64,000 bases of DNA from Bacteroidota bacterium (GTDB lineage Bacteria; Bacteroidota; Bacteroidia; Chitinophagales; Chitinophagaceae): positions 41,532 through 105,531 of the forward strand of contig CANGQJ010000009.1 in NCBI GenBank assembly GCA_947456625.1, read 5' to 3'. Each line of letters opens with the position of its first letter. The stretch's first letter is position 1. A model generated the notes under the pieces. It made no database searches. It saw only the letters and a program-made list of their open reading frames with translations, and had not been told where the DNA came from. Both the position numbers and the translations under genes were made by a program. Below, one piece after another: positions 27,557 to 36,753 of this stretch.

Positions 27557-29878
27557 ATGAAAAAAGAAAGCAACTTTGCGTTATATTTTTTTGCAGCCCT
27601 TTATTTAATAGTACATTTTGTACCCGATTTTGATGGCGCCGACGTAATGGGTGCACAGTGGTTGTATACCAGTGTGTTGGATTTATTGGTGCTTGCCTAT
27701 ATTGGCTTTAACTATAATAAGTATAAGGATGCTATTGTAGGTGTTTTTAATATTAAGTTTACCATTGTTTATACCGCTTTTTTACTTTGGGCATTTAGCT
27801 CCTATTTTTATGCCTTAAATCAAACTGAGGCCTTAGTTTGTTTGGCTAGGTTGGTAAGCACTTTTTTAATTTTCACTAATCTTTCTATTTTATTATATAA
27901 GAAGGATGTATATGAGGTGTACTATGTAATTGCTTGTATTGTAACCATTGTACTGGTTTATGATTCTTTATTTGTAATTAATCAATTTAAAAATATTGTC
28001 TCAGACCCAGAAACTAAAGCAAGCATAAGTAGTATTGTAGGTAACAATGGAAACAAAAACGTAATGGCAGCTAGTATTTTAATTAAGTTTCCATTTGTTT
28101 TGTACTTAATGTCAAGAACAAAAATTGTTGGTAAATCAATTGGAGTTATTGCAATTTATTTAGGAACTTTTGCTTTATTTATTTTAAGTACAAGGTCCAC
28201 TTTTGTGGGGTTACTACTCATATTTATTATTTATACTGTAACAACTTACTTGTTTAGCGATAAAACAAAAGTCAAAAAAATAGCTACAAAGGTTTTACTT
28301 TTTTTGATACCTATTATTGTTGCTTACTTTAGTGCCAATTTAGTATTTGGATTAATTAATGACGCATCTGAAGGTTCTATTGTAAATGGGGCTGTAACTT
28401 CAAGGATACAATCAATTCAATTAACAAACGAAGGCTCTTCAGGTCGTTTACATCTTTGGAAAGCTGCCATAGATTACGCCACTAAACATCCTTTTATTGG
28501 AGATGGTTATGGTAACTGGAAGCTGGCATCTATCCCTTATGAAAAGGAGTTTACCAATGACTTATTTGTACCTTATCATTCCCACAACGATTTTCTAGAA
28601 ACCTTTGCAGACTTAGGTATTGTTGGAGGTGTATTATATATTGGATTATTTGTTTTGGTGCTTTTATTTACCATTCAAATATGGCGTAATGAAAAACTAA
28701 AGCAATATCATTTTGTTGCTACTATTTCATTCATGGCCATTACCTGTTATTTTGTGGACGCCTTTTTAAACTTCCCTACCGAGCGTACTTCCATGCAAAC
28801 CATGTTAACGGTTTCGGCTGCATTGGTTTTTGCACCTTTTTCATTTATACAATTTAAAAACAAAGAGTTTAATAATTTGCCTAAATTATTTTTAGTGTTT
28901 GCGGCATGCATTATTATTCCAAGCATTTATATAAATACACAAGTATATCAATCTTTGAAAGTGCAAAAATATGTGATGGGAGAGATTGACGCCGATCCTA
29001 AAATGGCTTTAGATGAAGTGAAAGATGCTTTCCCGCATTTCCCTAATTTATCTACAAGCACTTTGCCTATTAAAGCCTTAATTGCTAGGTATTATTACAG
29101 AGATAAAATGTATGATCAATCTCTTGCTTTATTAAGAGATTGTGAAAAGGACAATCCATATTTATACTACACCGATTTTATTAAAACTGCTGTTTTTGCA
29201 TCCAAGGAAAACTATGATAGCGTTTCGTTTTACGCCAATAGGGCATTTTATAATTGGCCTAGGGCTACTAGTTATTATAAAAATGTAATTTTTGCAGCAT
29301 CCAGAAAAAAAGATACTGCCGAAATTAACAAAGCATTTAAAACTTATATTAAATACAGAAATGACGCCGAAGGTTGGAATCAATATTTATTAGGAAGGTT
29401 TGAATTAATGGGTCCCAAAAACCAGTTGTCATTAATATTATTAGACAGTGCTTTAAAATTATTTCCAAAAGACACCACCACTTTTGTAAAAATAAGAGGC
29501 TTGTTTGCAAGCGCTGGCGCGCCAGTAGCGCCTGCCGCCAACGATTATTTAGCCAAAGGGGTTCAAGCATTTCAAAAGGCGCAGTATGAGAGTGCCGCTT
29601 CGTATTATATTAAAGCAGCCCAGGCCGATCCTAATAACTACACCAATTTTGAAAATGTTGGCATTTGCTATTATTCTGCAAAACAATTTGAAAAAGCAAT
29701 TCCTTATTTTGATAAAGCAGTTGTAATGCCGCAGGCCAACACTGGTAAATCTGAATTCTATAAAGCTATGTGCTTAATAAGTTTAGGTCAAAAGGATAAA
29801 GCATGTAATGCACTACAAGCAGCAAAGGCTAAAAATTATCCAAACGTAGATCCTTACATAGCCTCCAATTGTAAATAG
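27557..29878 (+). CDS. O-antigen ligase family membrane protein with TPR tail
   Basis: A 773-residue protein. The first ~460 residues hold about 11-12 membrane spans with an O-antigen ligase/polymerase (Wzy_C) domain. The large periplasmic loop region includes SSGRLHLWKAAIDYATKHPF, IGDGYGNWK and YHSHNDFLETFADLGIVGGV, which are hallmark WaaL motifs with the conserved histidine and arginine. The last ~250 residues are soluble and contain TPR-like repeats (AFQKAQYESAASYYIKAAQA, PNNYTNFENVGICYYSAKQF). Probably ligates or polymerises surface polysaccharide at the periplasmic face, with the TPR part recruiting partners. No polysaccharide cluster adjoins it. Confidence 0.87.
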   Translation: MKKESNFALYFFAALYLIVHFVPDFDGADVMGAQWLYTSVLDLLVLAYIGFNYNKYKDAIVGVFNIKFTIVYTAFLLWAFSSYFYALNQTEALVCLARLVSTFLIFTNLSILLYKKDVYEVYYVIACIVTIVLVYDSLFVINQFKNIVSDPETKASISSIVGNNGNKNVMAASILIKFPFVLYLMSRTKIVGKSIGVIAIYLGTFALFILSTRSTFVGLLLIFIIYTVTTYLFSDKTKVKKIATKVLLFLIPIIVAYFSANLVFGLINDASEGSIVNGAVTSRIQSIQLTNEGSSGRLHLWKAAIDYATKHPFIGDGYGNWKLASIPYEKEFTNDLFVPYHSHNDFLETFADLGIVGGVLYIGLFVLVLLFTIQIWRNEKLKQYHFVATISFMAITCYFVDAFLNFPTERTSMQTMLTVSAALVFAPFSFIQFKNKEFNNLPKLFLVFAACIIIPSIYINTQVYQSLKVQKYVMGEIDADPKMALDEVKDAFPHFPNLSTSTLPIKALIARYYYRDKMYDQSLALLRDCEKDNPYLYYTDFIKTAVFASKENYDSVSFYANRAFYNWPRATSYYKNVIFAASRKKDTAEINKAFKTYIKYRNDAEGWNQYLLGRFELMGPKNQLSLILLDSALKLFPKDTTTFVKIRGLFASAGAPVAPAANDYLAKGVQAFQKAQYESAASYYIKAAQADPNNYTNFENVGICYYSAKQFEKAIPYFDKAVVMPQANTGKSEFYKAMCLISLGQKDKACNALQAAKAKNYPNVDPYIASNCK

Positions 29879-29888
29879 TACATTAATG

Positions 29889-29931
29889 ATATGAGTCATA
29901 TATTACAAGTTATGGGTTGAGTAACTTGTAA
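29889..29931. promoter_or_regulatory. Two dyads in front of the SDR gene
   Basis: ATATGA-G-TCATAT (29889-29901) is followed by a perfect 10-bp inverted repeat TTACAAGTTA / TAACTTGTAA with a nine-base spacer (29903-29931). There is no T-run after it, so it is not a typical terminator. It ends 13 bases before the SDR ATG and may be an operator for this gene. Confidence 0.4.
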
Positions 29932-29944
29932 TAAATCAATTATC

Positions 29945-30697
29945 ATGAAACGATTATCTGAAAAAGTGGCCATCATAACTGGAGCCGCTGGTGGTATGGG
30001 TGCCGCAGAAGCCAAATTGTTTGCAAAACAAGGTGCTAAAGTTTTAGCTACCGATACCAATGAAGAAAAATTAGCTGAATGGGTTATTGCTGCAAGGGCC
30101 GAAGGGCTTGAAATTGCATACATGAAACATAATGTAACTAGTGAGTCCGACTGGAAAAAAGTTGCCGATAAAGCAATGCAACTTTATGGTAAACTTGATA
30201 TATTAGTAAACAACGCAGGTGTATATCCGGGTTTTGTGGATTGTGAAAATACCAGTATTGAACTTTGGGGGAATGTTTTATCCATTAATTTAACTGGTCC
30301 TTTTATTGGTTGTAAAACTAGTATACCTTATTTAAGATTGTCTGGCGGCGGATCAATAATTAATGTTGCATCTATTGCTGGTGTAGTTGGAGGTAATGGT
30401 TCGGCCTATTCTTCTTCCAAAGGTGGATTGGTATTATTTAGTAAGGATTTAGCAGTGACACTTGCAAAAGACAATATTAGAGTAAACACCATTTGCCCAG
30501 GAGGTGTTTTAACGCCCATGACCGAGGGGCTAATGAAAGCGCCAAATATGGAGGATGTTATAAAGCAAATGTCACCTCAAGGCCGAATGGCCGACCCAAT
30601 GGAAATTGCAAATGGGGCCTTGTTTTTAGCTTCCGATGAATCTTCTTTTATGACTGGCGCAGACTTAGTGTTGGATGGCGGATTGGTTGCTAGGTAA
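29945..30697 (+). CDS. SDR family oxidoreductase
   Basis: A 250-residue classical short-chain dehydrogenase/reductase. The NAD(P) motif is TGAAGGMGAAEAKLFAKQGA. NNAG is in LDILVNNAGVYPG. The catalytic Ser-Tyr-Lys triad is in IINVASIAGVVGGNGSAYSS followed by SKGG, and ICPGGVLTPM is conserved. Asp in ATDTNEEK after the second strand suggests NAD preference. The substrate is unknown (alcohol/ketone or sugar). It is preceded by two dyad sequences that could be an operator, and followed by the DUF2130 gene, whose ATG lies 80 bases on. Confidence 0.9.
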   Translation: MKRLSEKVAIITGAAGGMGAAEAKLFAKQGAKVLATDTNEEKLAEWVIAARAEGLEIAYMKHNVTSESDWKKVADKAMQLYGKLDILVNNAGVYPGFVDCENTSIELWGNVLSINLTGPFIGCKTSIPYLRLSGGGSIINVASIAGVVGGNGSAYSSSKGGLVLFSKDLAVTLAKDNIRVNTICPGGVLTPMTEGLMKAPNMEDVIKQMSPQGRMADPMEIANGALFLASDESSFMTGADLVLDGGLVAR

Positions 30698-30776
30698 GGG
30701 TTTTGGCTGCGTTGGAGAATTACTTTTTAATCAGGCTAAACTGTTTTATTTTTATCCAATAAATAAGTGGTTTAGT

Positions 30777-32048
30777 ATGTCTCAAGAAACAAAAATTACC
30801 TGTCCTAACTGTGGTCAAGAAATTGACGTGAACAGTGTTATATCTCATAATTTAGAAGAGGAGTTTAAGAAAAAGTACAATGCAAGATGGATTGAAGAAA
30901 AAAAGAAATACCAAGAAGAGGTTGATAAACTTGAAAAGCAAAAACAGGAAATTGAAATCTTAAAACAAAATCAGGACGCACTTGTTGCCGAAAAATTGGC
31001 TTTAGCAGTTAAACAAGAAAAAGAAATTTTTGAAAAGCAAATTAAAAACAAGCTGCAAGAAGAACAGTCTGAGCGTATTGCATTAATTGAAAAAGAATTA
31101 AAAGAAAAATCTGAACAGGTTAAAGAACTAAACAGAGCAAAGGCCGAGATTGAGCAAATAAAGCGTGAGAAAGCAGAAATGAAAGAAGCTATTGAGGCCG
31201 AGAGTGCAAAGCTTTTAAATGAAAAAATTAACGAGGAAAAGGAAAAAATAAGAAAGGCAGAACACGATAAAAATGAAATGGTGGTTGCTGAATTACAAAA
31301 ACAACTAGACGACCAAAAACGTTTAACCGAGGAAATGAAACGCAAGCAAGAACAAGGTTCTATGCAATTACAAGGTGAGGTGCAAGAGCTTGCTATTGAG
31401 GAGTGGTTAACATCCAACTTTCCATTAGACACTATTGAGGAAATTAAAAAAGGCGATCGCGGTGCAGACTGTGTTCAAGTGGTGCACACCAGAACTACTC
31501 AAAATTGTGGTACCATTTATTATGAAAGTAAACGTACAAAAAACTTTGAACCTAAATGGTTGGAAAAGTTAAGAGACGATATCAGAGCCAAAGGGGCAAA
31601 TGTGGGCGTACTAGTAACCGATGCTTTTCCAAAAAACATGGAACGCATGGGACTTGTGGAAGGAATTTGGGTATGTAGTTTTGAAGAATTTAAAGGGCTT
31701 TGTTTTGTATTAAGAGAAAGCATTGTTCAATTAAGTTTAGTAGCTGCCTCTCAAGAAAATAAAGGTGAGAAAACATTAATGCTTTATGAGTTTTTAATAA
31801 GCAACGAATTTAGACTTCAAGTAGAAGCCATAGTAGAGGGCTTTACACAAATGCAAGCCGACTTAATTTCAGAAAAGCGAAGCATTATGGGGCATTGGAA
31901 AAAAAGAGAAAAACAAATTGAAAAGGTATTATTAAATACCAATTATATGTATAATTCAATTAAGGGAATTGCGGGCAGTGCTATTCAGCCTATTAAAACC
32001 CTGGAGCTTCCCGAAATTACCCCTGATGAATTAGACAATGACGAATAA
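30777..32048 (+). CDS. DUF2130 domain protein, coiled coil
   Basis: A 423-residue protein. It starts with a zinc-ribbon-like motif (TCPNCGQEIDVNS), continues with ~190 residues of highly charged coiled coil (K/E-rich, about residues 25-205), and ends in the DUF2130 domain (LQGEVQELAIEEWLTSNFPL, KGDRGADCVQVV, YYESKRTKNFEPKWLEKLRD). The D...E-S-K pattern resembles a restriction-endonuclease-like fold, so a nuclease role is plausible but unproven. The ATG at 30777 was chosen over an upstream start that overlaps the SDR gene, because the zinc motif follows it immediately. Convergent with the 60-aa gene. Confidence 0.88.
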   Translation: MSQETKITCPNCGQEIDVNSVISHNLEEEFKKKYNARWIEEKKKYQEEVDKLEKQKQEIEILKQNQDALVAEKLALAVKQEKEIFEKQIKNKLQEEQSERIALIEKELKEKSEQVKELNRAKAEIEQIKREKAEMKEAIEAESAKLLNEKINEEKEKIRKAEHDKNEMVVAELQKQLDDQKRLTEEMKRKQEQGSMQLQGEVQELAIEEWLTSNFPLDTIEEIKKGDRGADCVQVVHTRTTQNCGTIYYESKRTKNFEPKWLEKLRDDIRAKGANVGVLVTDAFPKNMERMGLVEGIWVCSFEEFKGLCFVLRESIVQLSLVAASQENKGEKTLMLYEFLISNEFRLQVEAIVEGFTQMQADLISEKRSIMGHWKKREKQIEKVLLNTNYMYNSIKGIAGSAIQPIKTLELPEITPDELDNDE

Positions 32049-32054
32049 CTATTT

Positions 32055-32237
32055 TTAGTCCTCGGTATTTTTCAATAGCATCATTATAGTTCCAAATATT
32101 AAAAATATAATACCCGAATACAAATTTACTTGTTGCGGTTGGCTATTGCTTGTCAAATAATTTGCAAGTAAAATAACAGATATGGCAAAGAAAAATAACC
32201 CTATCACAAAACTTAGCTTGTTTAATTTATCTAGCAT
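32055..32237 (-). CDS. Small two-span membrane protein (60 aa)
   Basis: The 60 residues contain two hydrophobic spans (FVIGLFFFAISVILLANYLT and VNLYSGIIFLIFGTIMMLL) joined by a short polar loop, with N- and C-termini rich in charged residues. It starts 9 bases after the stop of the SSS symporter on the same strand, so the two are co-transcribed. It could be an accessory subunit of the symporter; no named family recognised. Confidence 0.65.
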   Translation of the reverse strand: MLDKLNKLSFVIGLFFFAISVILLANYLTSNSQPQQVNLYSGIIFLIFGTIMMLLKNTED

Positions 32238-32246
32238 AATATTTTT

Positions 32247-33908
32247 TTAAAAGAAAACAATATTTAAAATAATAGTTACAATTATTAGCACAATGCTAAT
32301 TGGAAGTGTTTTTGTGTACCATTTACTTGTAACATATTTTGGTTTTTCGGTAAGTGAATAAACTAGGCCAGTTAGTTCATGGTCTGGCTTTGGTTTAGTG
32401 GCCAGGCTTACTATTATAGTGGTTACTAAGTTTCCAATCCAAGAAAATCCTGCCACAATAAATGCCTGACCCATGCCACTTTTAATTTCAAACATAGGGG
32501 AAATCCAGCCGCCTTTGCCTTCTGCTAGGGTTAATCCATGCGTAATGGCTGCCGTTAAAGTTCCTGCAAGTAGTCCCCAAAAAGCGCCATTGGAAGTGGT
32601 TCTTTTCCAAAACATTCCAAGTAAAAAAGTGGCAAATAAAGGACCGTTAACGAAGCTAAACACCAATTGTAAAAAGTCATTAATATTATTATAGCTCTTA
32701 GCAATGTATGCAGTGACAATTGAAAATAAAATACCAAAAATGGTGGCCATTTTCCCAACATTTAAATAATGTTTGTCGGATTTATTTTTTACAAAATGTG
32801 CTTGATAAATATCGTAAGTGAATACCGAATTAAATGCGGTTACATTTCCTGCCATTCCACTCATAAATGAGGCAAGTAGCGCAGTAATGCCCACCCCTAA
32901 AATACCAGTTGGGTAATAATGTGCAATTAAGGAAGGAAGCGTCATAGTATAGTCCAATTCGCCCGCTTCGTTGGTTGGGATGCTAAAACCTTTGGAAAGT
33001 AACGCAGGTTGCATTAACGTAATTGCAATGATACCTGGAAGCACAACAATTAGAGGCATAAACATTTTTGGGATGGCTGCTATAATTGGAGTACGTTGTG
33101 CGGCATTTATATTTTTTGCGATCATAGCTCTTTGTACTACTAAAAAGTCGGTACACCAATAACCAAAGGACATTACAAATCCCAATCCAAAAATGAGCGA
33201 CATAAAATTTATTCCCATTGGGTTTTCATTAGCACTTCCCATATATTTCCATGCATGCGTCATTTGAGGCTGTAATTGTGTTTTTATACTGCTCCAACCG
33301 CCAGCGTCGTGTAGTGCAATAATTACTAAAGGCGACAACCCCAATACAATTAGAAAAAATTGCAAAACTTCGTTGTACACGGCACTTGTAAGGCCTCCTA
33401 AAAAGGTATATACCAATACAATGCCAGCGGCAATTGCAATTGATAAATCAAAATTCCAATGTAGCACAACCTCTAATAATTTGGCTAATGCATATAAAGA
33501 AATGCCCGAAGAAAAAACGGTCATCACTGCAAATGTTATAGCGTTTAAGGCTCTTGTTTTTTCATCAAAACGAAGTGAAAGATATTCTGGCACACTGCGC
33601 GCTTTACTACCGTAATAAAATGGCATCATAAATACACCTAAAAATACCATTGCAAAAATGGCGCCTACCCAATAAAAATGCACAGTCATAATGCCATATT
33701 TTGCGCCAGAAGCTACCATGCCAAGCACTTCCTGTGCACCCAAATTAGCAGATATAAATGCAAGGCTTGTAATCCATAATGGAATGGATCTGTTGCTATT
33801 TAAAAAGTCGTTACTTGACTTAATCCTTTTCTTGATAATAAATCCAACCCCAATAACAAATAGGAAGTATACCGCTATAATAAGGTAGTCCGTAAAATGA
33901 AGTTTCAT
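32247..33908 (-). CDS. Sodium:solute symporter (SSS family, sugar type)
   Basis: A 553-residue sodium-coupled importer with about 14 membrane spans. Evidence is IPLWITSLAFISANLGAQEV, the region VYTFLGGLTSAVYNEVLQFF typical of SGLT-like members, and GITALLASFMSGMAGNVTAF with the sodium-binding serine/threonines. The sugar/inositol branch of the family has this GAQE-like helix-1 motif. It is transcribed divergently (142 bases) from inositol oxygenase, so myo-inositol or a related polyol/sugar is a plausible substrate (inference from context). A 60-aa membrane protein gene follows after 9 bases. Confidence 0.88.
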   Translation of the reverse strand: MKLHFTDYLIIAVYFLFVIGVGFIIKKRIKSSNDFLNSNRSIPLWITSLAFISANLGAQEVLGMVASGAKYGIMTVHFYWVGAIFAMVFLGVFMMPFYYGSKARSVPEYLSLRFDEKTRALNAITFAVMTVFSSGISLYALAKLLEVVLHWNFDLSIAIAAGIVLVYTFLGGLTSAVYNEVLQFFLIVLGLSPLVIIALHDAGGWSSIKTQLQPQMTHAWKYMGSANENPMGINFMSLIFGLGFVMSFGYWCTDFLVVQRAMIAKNINAAQRTPIIAAIPKMFMPLIVVLPGIIAITLMQPALLSKGFSIPTNEAGELDYTMTLPSLIAHYYPTGILGVGITALLASFMSGMAGNVTAFNSVFTYDIYQAHFVKNKSDKHYLNVGKMATIFGILFSIVTAYIAKSYNNINDFLQLVFSFVNGPLFATFLLGMFWKRTTSNGAFWGLLAGTLTAAITHGLTLAEGKGGWISPMFEIKSGMGQAFIVAGFSWIGNLVTTIIVSLATKPKPDHELTGLVYSLTEKPKYVTSKWYTKTLPISIVLIIVTIILNIVFF

Positions 33909-34050
33909 AAGCTTTTGGCGTTAAAATGAGCAATCAATTACAACTTACTAATTATATCTCAATTATTTATTGGTTCCTGGGTAGTTTTGAGGTCTATTTT
34001 TTAAATTTTTATTATATTTAACATACAAAAAGATTTTAAAAACGCCTGCT

Positions 34051-34938
34051 ATGTCTGTAAATAATCAGTTTTCTGAAAAAGAAATGAATCCACTTTCAAG
34101 TTTAGATCAATGGGAGGATGCAGTCCTTGAACGTTATCCCGAGCCTGATACTATTGCGCAATCAAAAACAGTGGAGGAATATCGTAATTATGAAGACCCT
34201 GCACGCGATACTGTAAAAGAATTTTATCGCTTAAATCATACTTACCAAACCTATGATTTTGTTTTAGAAAAACGCAAGGAGTATTTGCAGTTTAACAAAA
34301 AAGAAATGACAGTGTGGGAAGCTTTTGATTTTTTAAATCAATTAGTAGACGACTCTGATCCAGATACAGATTTAGATCAGTTTCAACATTTGTTGCAAAC
34401 TTCAGAGGCCATTCGAAAGGACGGTCATCCCGATTGGATGGTACTTACAGGTTTAATGCATGATATGGGTAAAGTACTTTGTTTGTTTGGTGAGCCACAG
34501 TGGGCTGTAGTAGGAGATACATTCCCAGTGGGTTGTGCTTATTCTGATAAAATTGTTTACCCCGAATTTTTTAATGCAAATCCGGATTATAACAATCATA
34601 ACTATAATACAAAACTGGGTGTGTACTCCCAAGGTTGTGGCTTAAGAAATGTACATATGTCTTGGGGTCATGATGAATATGTATATCAAATGATGAAAGA
34701 CTTTTTACCTGAGCAAGGTTTATATATGCTAAGATATCACTCTTTTTATGCATGGCATAGAGAAGGAGATTATAGCTATTTATTGGACGATCATGATAAG
34801 GAAATGCTTAAGTGGGTTAAGTTATTTAACCCATACGATTTATATTCAAAATGCCCTGAACAACCTAATTGGACAGAACTAAAGCCTTATTATGAAGCAT
34901 TAGTTAAGAAATACATTCCTGCTAATATTAAATTTTAG
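34051..34938 (+). CDS. Inositol oxygenase (MIOX)
   Basis: A 295-residue di-iron oxygenase converting myo-inositol and O2 to D-glucuronate. All six iron ligands of the family can be placed: H113 ([12 protein letters not shown]), H137-D138 (LMHDMGK), H207 (SWGHDEYVY), H230 ([10 protein letters not shown]) and D263 (FNPYDLYSK). Length matches animal and plant enzymes, and the protein is close to eukaryotic MIOX throughout. It is followed one base later by an EamA-type carrier and faces the SSS symporter, which may supply inositol. No inositol dehydrogenase (iol) genes are in the window, so the route is probably via glucuronate. Confidence 0.94.
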   Translation: MSVNNQFSEKEMNPLSSLDQWEDAVLERYPEPDTIAQSKTVEEYRNYEDPARDTVKEFYRLNHTYQTYDFVLEKRKEYLQFNKKEMTVWEAFDFLNQLVDDSDPDTDLDQFQHLLQTSEAIRKDGHPDWMVLTGLMHDMGKVLCLFGEPQWAVVGDTFPVGCAYSDKIVYPEFFNANPDYNNHNYNTKLGVYSQGCGLRNVHMSWGHDEYVYQMMKDFLPEQGLYMLRYHSFYAWHREGDYSYLLDDHDKEMLKWVKLFNPYDLYSKCPEQPNWTELKPYYEALVKKYIPANIKF

Positions 34939-34939
34939 C

Positions 34940-35836
34940 ATGGCGTATAAAAACAAGGCAATTGTTGCAGTCTTATTTGCAAATTTTTTCTTTGGAACCA
35001 ATGTAATTGCAGTAAAACATATTACTCCAATCTTAGTAAATCCAGTTGCGCTTACCACATTAAGGATAGTAGGTACAGCTATTTTATTTTGGACTTTTTT
35101 TGGGTTTAATAAATCAAATCAATCCTTTACTAAAAAAGATATTTTACAATTGGTTTTATGTGCTATTTCGGGTATTTCTTTAAATCAAGCATTGTCCATT
35201 AAAGGGATTTCTTTAACTAGTCCCATACATGCATCACTGCTTATTTTAACAACTCCAATTTCAATTTCATTATTAGCTGCTATTTTTTTAAAAGAACGTT
35301 TAACTAAGAATAAAATGCTAGGATTATTACTTGGTATTAGTGGCGGTGCGCTTCTAATTTTTGCAAGAGATTTATCCATTGTAAATAATGGGGACCAAAC
35401 CAGGGGCGACTTATTTGTGATTCTTAGCGCACTTTGTTATTCCACTTATGTATTATTAATGAAACCGTTGGCAATTAAGTTTCAGAGTTTGACTATTTTA
35501 AAATGGGTTTTTTTAATTGGATCTTTAATAAGTTTACCTATTGGGATAAATGATGTAATTGCAATACCTTGGAGTAGTTTTGACATTGTAAGCTGTTTTT
35601 GCTTGATATACATTGTTTTTGGAGCTACTTTTTTAGCTTATTTATTTATGAATTATGGCATTAGTCAAATTGGTGCAAGTAGGACAAGTTCCTTTATGTA
35701 TTCTCAGCCCTTTTTTGCAGCTACGGCAGCTATTGTGATTTTAAACGAAAGCATTACACTACCTAAAATTATTGCCGCATCCTTAATTATTACTGGCGTT
35801 TATATTGCCAACTTGACAAATTCGGTGAATAAGTAA
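34940..35836 (+). CDS. EamA family (DMT) transporter
   Basis: A 298-residue drug/metabolite-transporter protein with ten predicted spans formed by two EamA repeats. The first repeat has NFFFGTNVIAVKHITPILVN and LTSPIHASLLILTTPISISL followed by LAAIFLKERLT. The second has FVILSALCYSTYVLLMKPLA and ending ILNESITLPKIIAASLIITG. Likely an inner-membrane exporter of small metabolites. It starts one base after inositol oxygenase, implying co-expression; the substrate is unknown. Confidence 0.88.
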   Translation: MAYKNKAIVAVLFANFFFGTNVIAVKHITPILVNPVALTTLRIVGTAILFWTFFGFNKSNQSFTKKDILQLVLCAISGISLNQALSIKGISLTSPIHASLLILTTPISISLLAAIFLKERLTKNKMLGLLLGISGGALLIFARDLSIVNNGDQTRGDLFVILSALCYSTYVLLMKPLAIKFQSLTILKWVFLIGSLISLPIGINDVIAIPWSSFDIVSCFCLIYIVFGATFLAYLFMNYGISQIGASRTSSFMYSQPFFAATAAIVILNESITLPKIIAASLIITGVYIANLTNSVNK

Positions 35837-35892
35837 ACCCATTGCCTTTAAGAACAATTTGAGTGTTTTATTGTTATAGTATAAACAACTGT

Positions 35893-36486
35893 ATGAAGTT
35901 TATTTATATATCCCTTGGCCTTGTAGCTATTTATTTTGTATTTCAATCCTTTATAGCCGTGAATGCACTTAAAACAGAAAAGCAAAAATTTAGATTGGTG
36001 CTTAAAGACAAAGAACTAGAAATAAGGTTTTATCCCGAAGCTACTATGGCTACGGTATTCTCCGATGCTTTCAATTATAAAGGACTAGCCAGCAATGGCT
36101 TTCGTAAATTAGCTCGTTTTATTTTTGGAGGAAACGAGCAAAATACTGGCATTTCCATGACAGCTCCCGTGCGCATGAATATGTCTGAAAAAGGATCAGA
36201 AATGAGTTTTGTGATGCCTGAAAAGTACAACGAAACTAATTTGCCAACGCCTAATGACAAAAGTATTCGCATTCATAAGTCCACAGCGCAATATGTTGCG
36301 GTAATTAGTTTTGGGGGGTATGCTAGTGACGAAAAAATAAATGAGTATAAGCAAAAGTTAATTCAAATATTAAATCAAAGAAAAATTAATATTGTAGGCG
36401 ACTATAATTTTTTAGGGTACAATGCACCTTATCAATTTTTGGGTAGAACCAATGAAGTAATCATACCTATTTCATGGAAAGAATAG
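35893..36486 (+). CDS. SOUL family haem-binding protein
   Basis: A 197-residue protein with one N-terminal membrane anchor or uncleaved signal (MKFIYISLGLVAIYFVFQSF) followed by a SOUL/HBP domain. Family motifs are DKELEIRFYPEATMATVFSD, FRKLARFIFGGNEQNTGISM, TAPVRM and MPEKYNETNLPTPND. The family binds haem or other tetrapyrroles and often sits near light-related genes. The ATG at 35893 was preferred over a TTG ten codons earlier because the hydrophobic segment starts there. Its last 13 bases overlap the DUF2805 gene. Confidence 0.9.
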   Translation: MKFIYISLGLVAIYFVFQSFIAVNALKTEKQKFRLVLKDKELEIRFYPEATMATVFSDAFNYKGLASNGFRKLARFIFGGNEQNTGISMTAPVRMNMSEKGSEMSFVMPEKYNETNLPTPNDKSIRIHKSTAQYVAVISFGGYASDEKINEYKQKLIQILNQRKINIVGDYNFLGYNAPYQFLGRTNEVIIPISWKE

Positions 36487-36743
36487 ATATTGATAGAGTA
36501 ATTGAAATGGCTTGGGAGGATCGTACTCCTTTTGAGGCTATATATATTCAGTTTGGTTTAACCGAATCGGACACCATTAAGCTCATGCGATCCGAACTAA
36601 AACGCAATAGCTTTAATTTATGGCGTAAACGAGTTAATAGTGGGATAAGTCAAAAGCACTTAATGAAACGTAGCGCTGGCATTAATAGGTTTAAATGCAG
36701 CAGACAAAAAACTATTGCTATGAATAAAATTAGCAAGCGTTAA
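36474..36743 (+). CDS. DUF2805 / TIGR03643 family protein
   Basis: An 89-residue basic protein matching the small TIGR03643/DUF2805 family. The motifs are DRVIEMAWEDRTPFEAIYIQ, FGLTESDTIKLMRSELK and SFNLWRKRVNSG. The family looks like a helix-turn-helix nucleic-acid-binding protein and, from memory, is often encoded beside DUF2256 and photolyase/cryptochrome genes. It overlaps the SOUL gene by 13 bases, and a DUF2256 gene is convergent 10 bases downstream. The C-terminal ~25 residues are strongly basic. Function unknown. Confidence 0.88.
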   Translation: MERIDIDRVIEMAWEDRTPFEAIYIQFGLTESDTIKLMRSELKRNSFNLWRKRVNSGISQKHLMKRSAGINRFKCSRQKTIAMNKISKR

Positions 36744-36753
36744 TTTTAAAGTT

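Noticed and set aside
29903..29931. The perfect dyad before the SDR gene as a terminator for the O-antigen ligase gene
   Set aside because: There is no T-run after the stem and the stem is AT-rich; a regulatory site is more likely.
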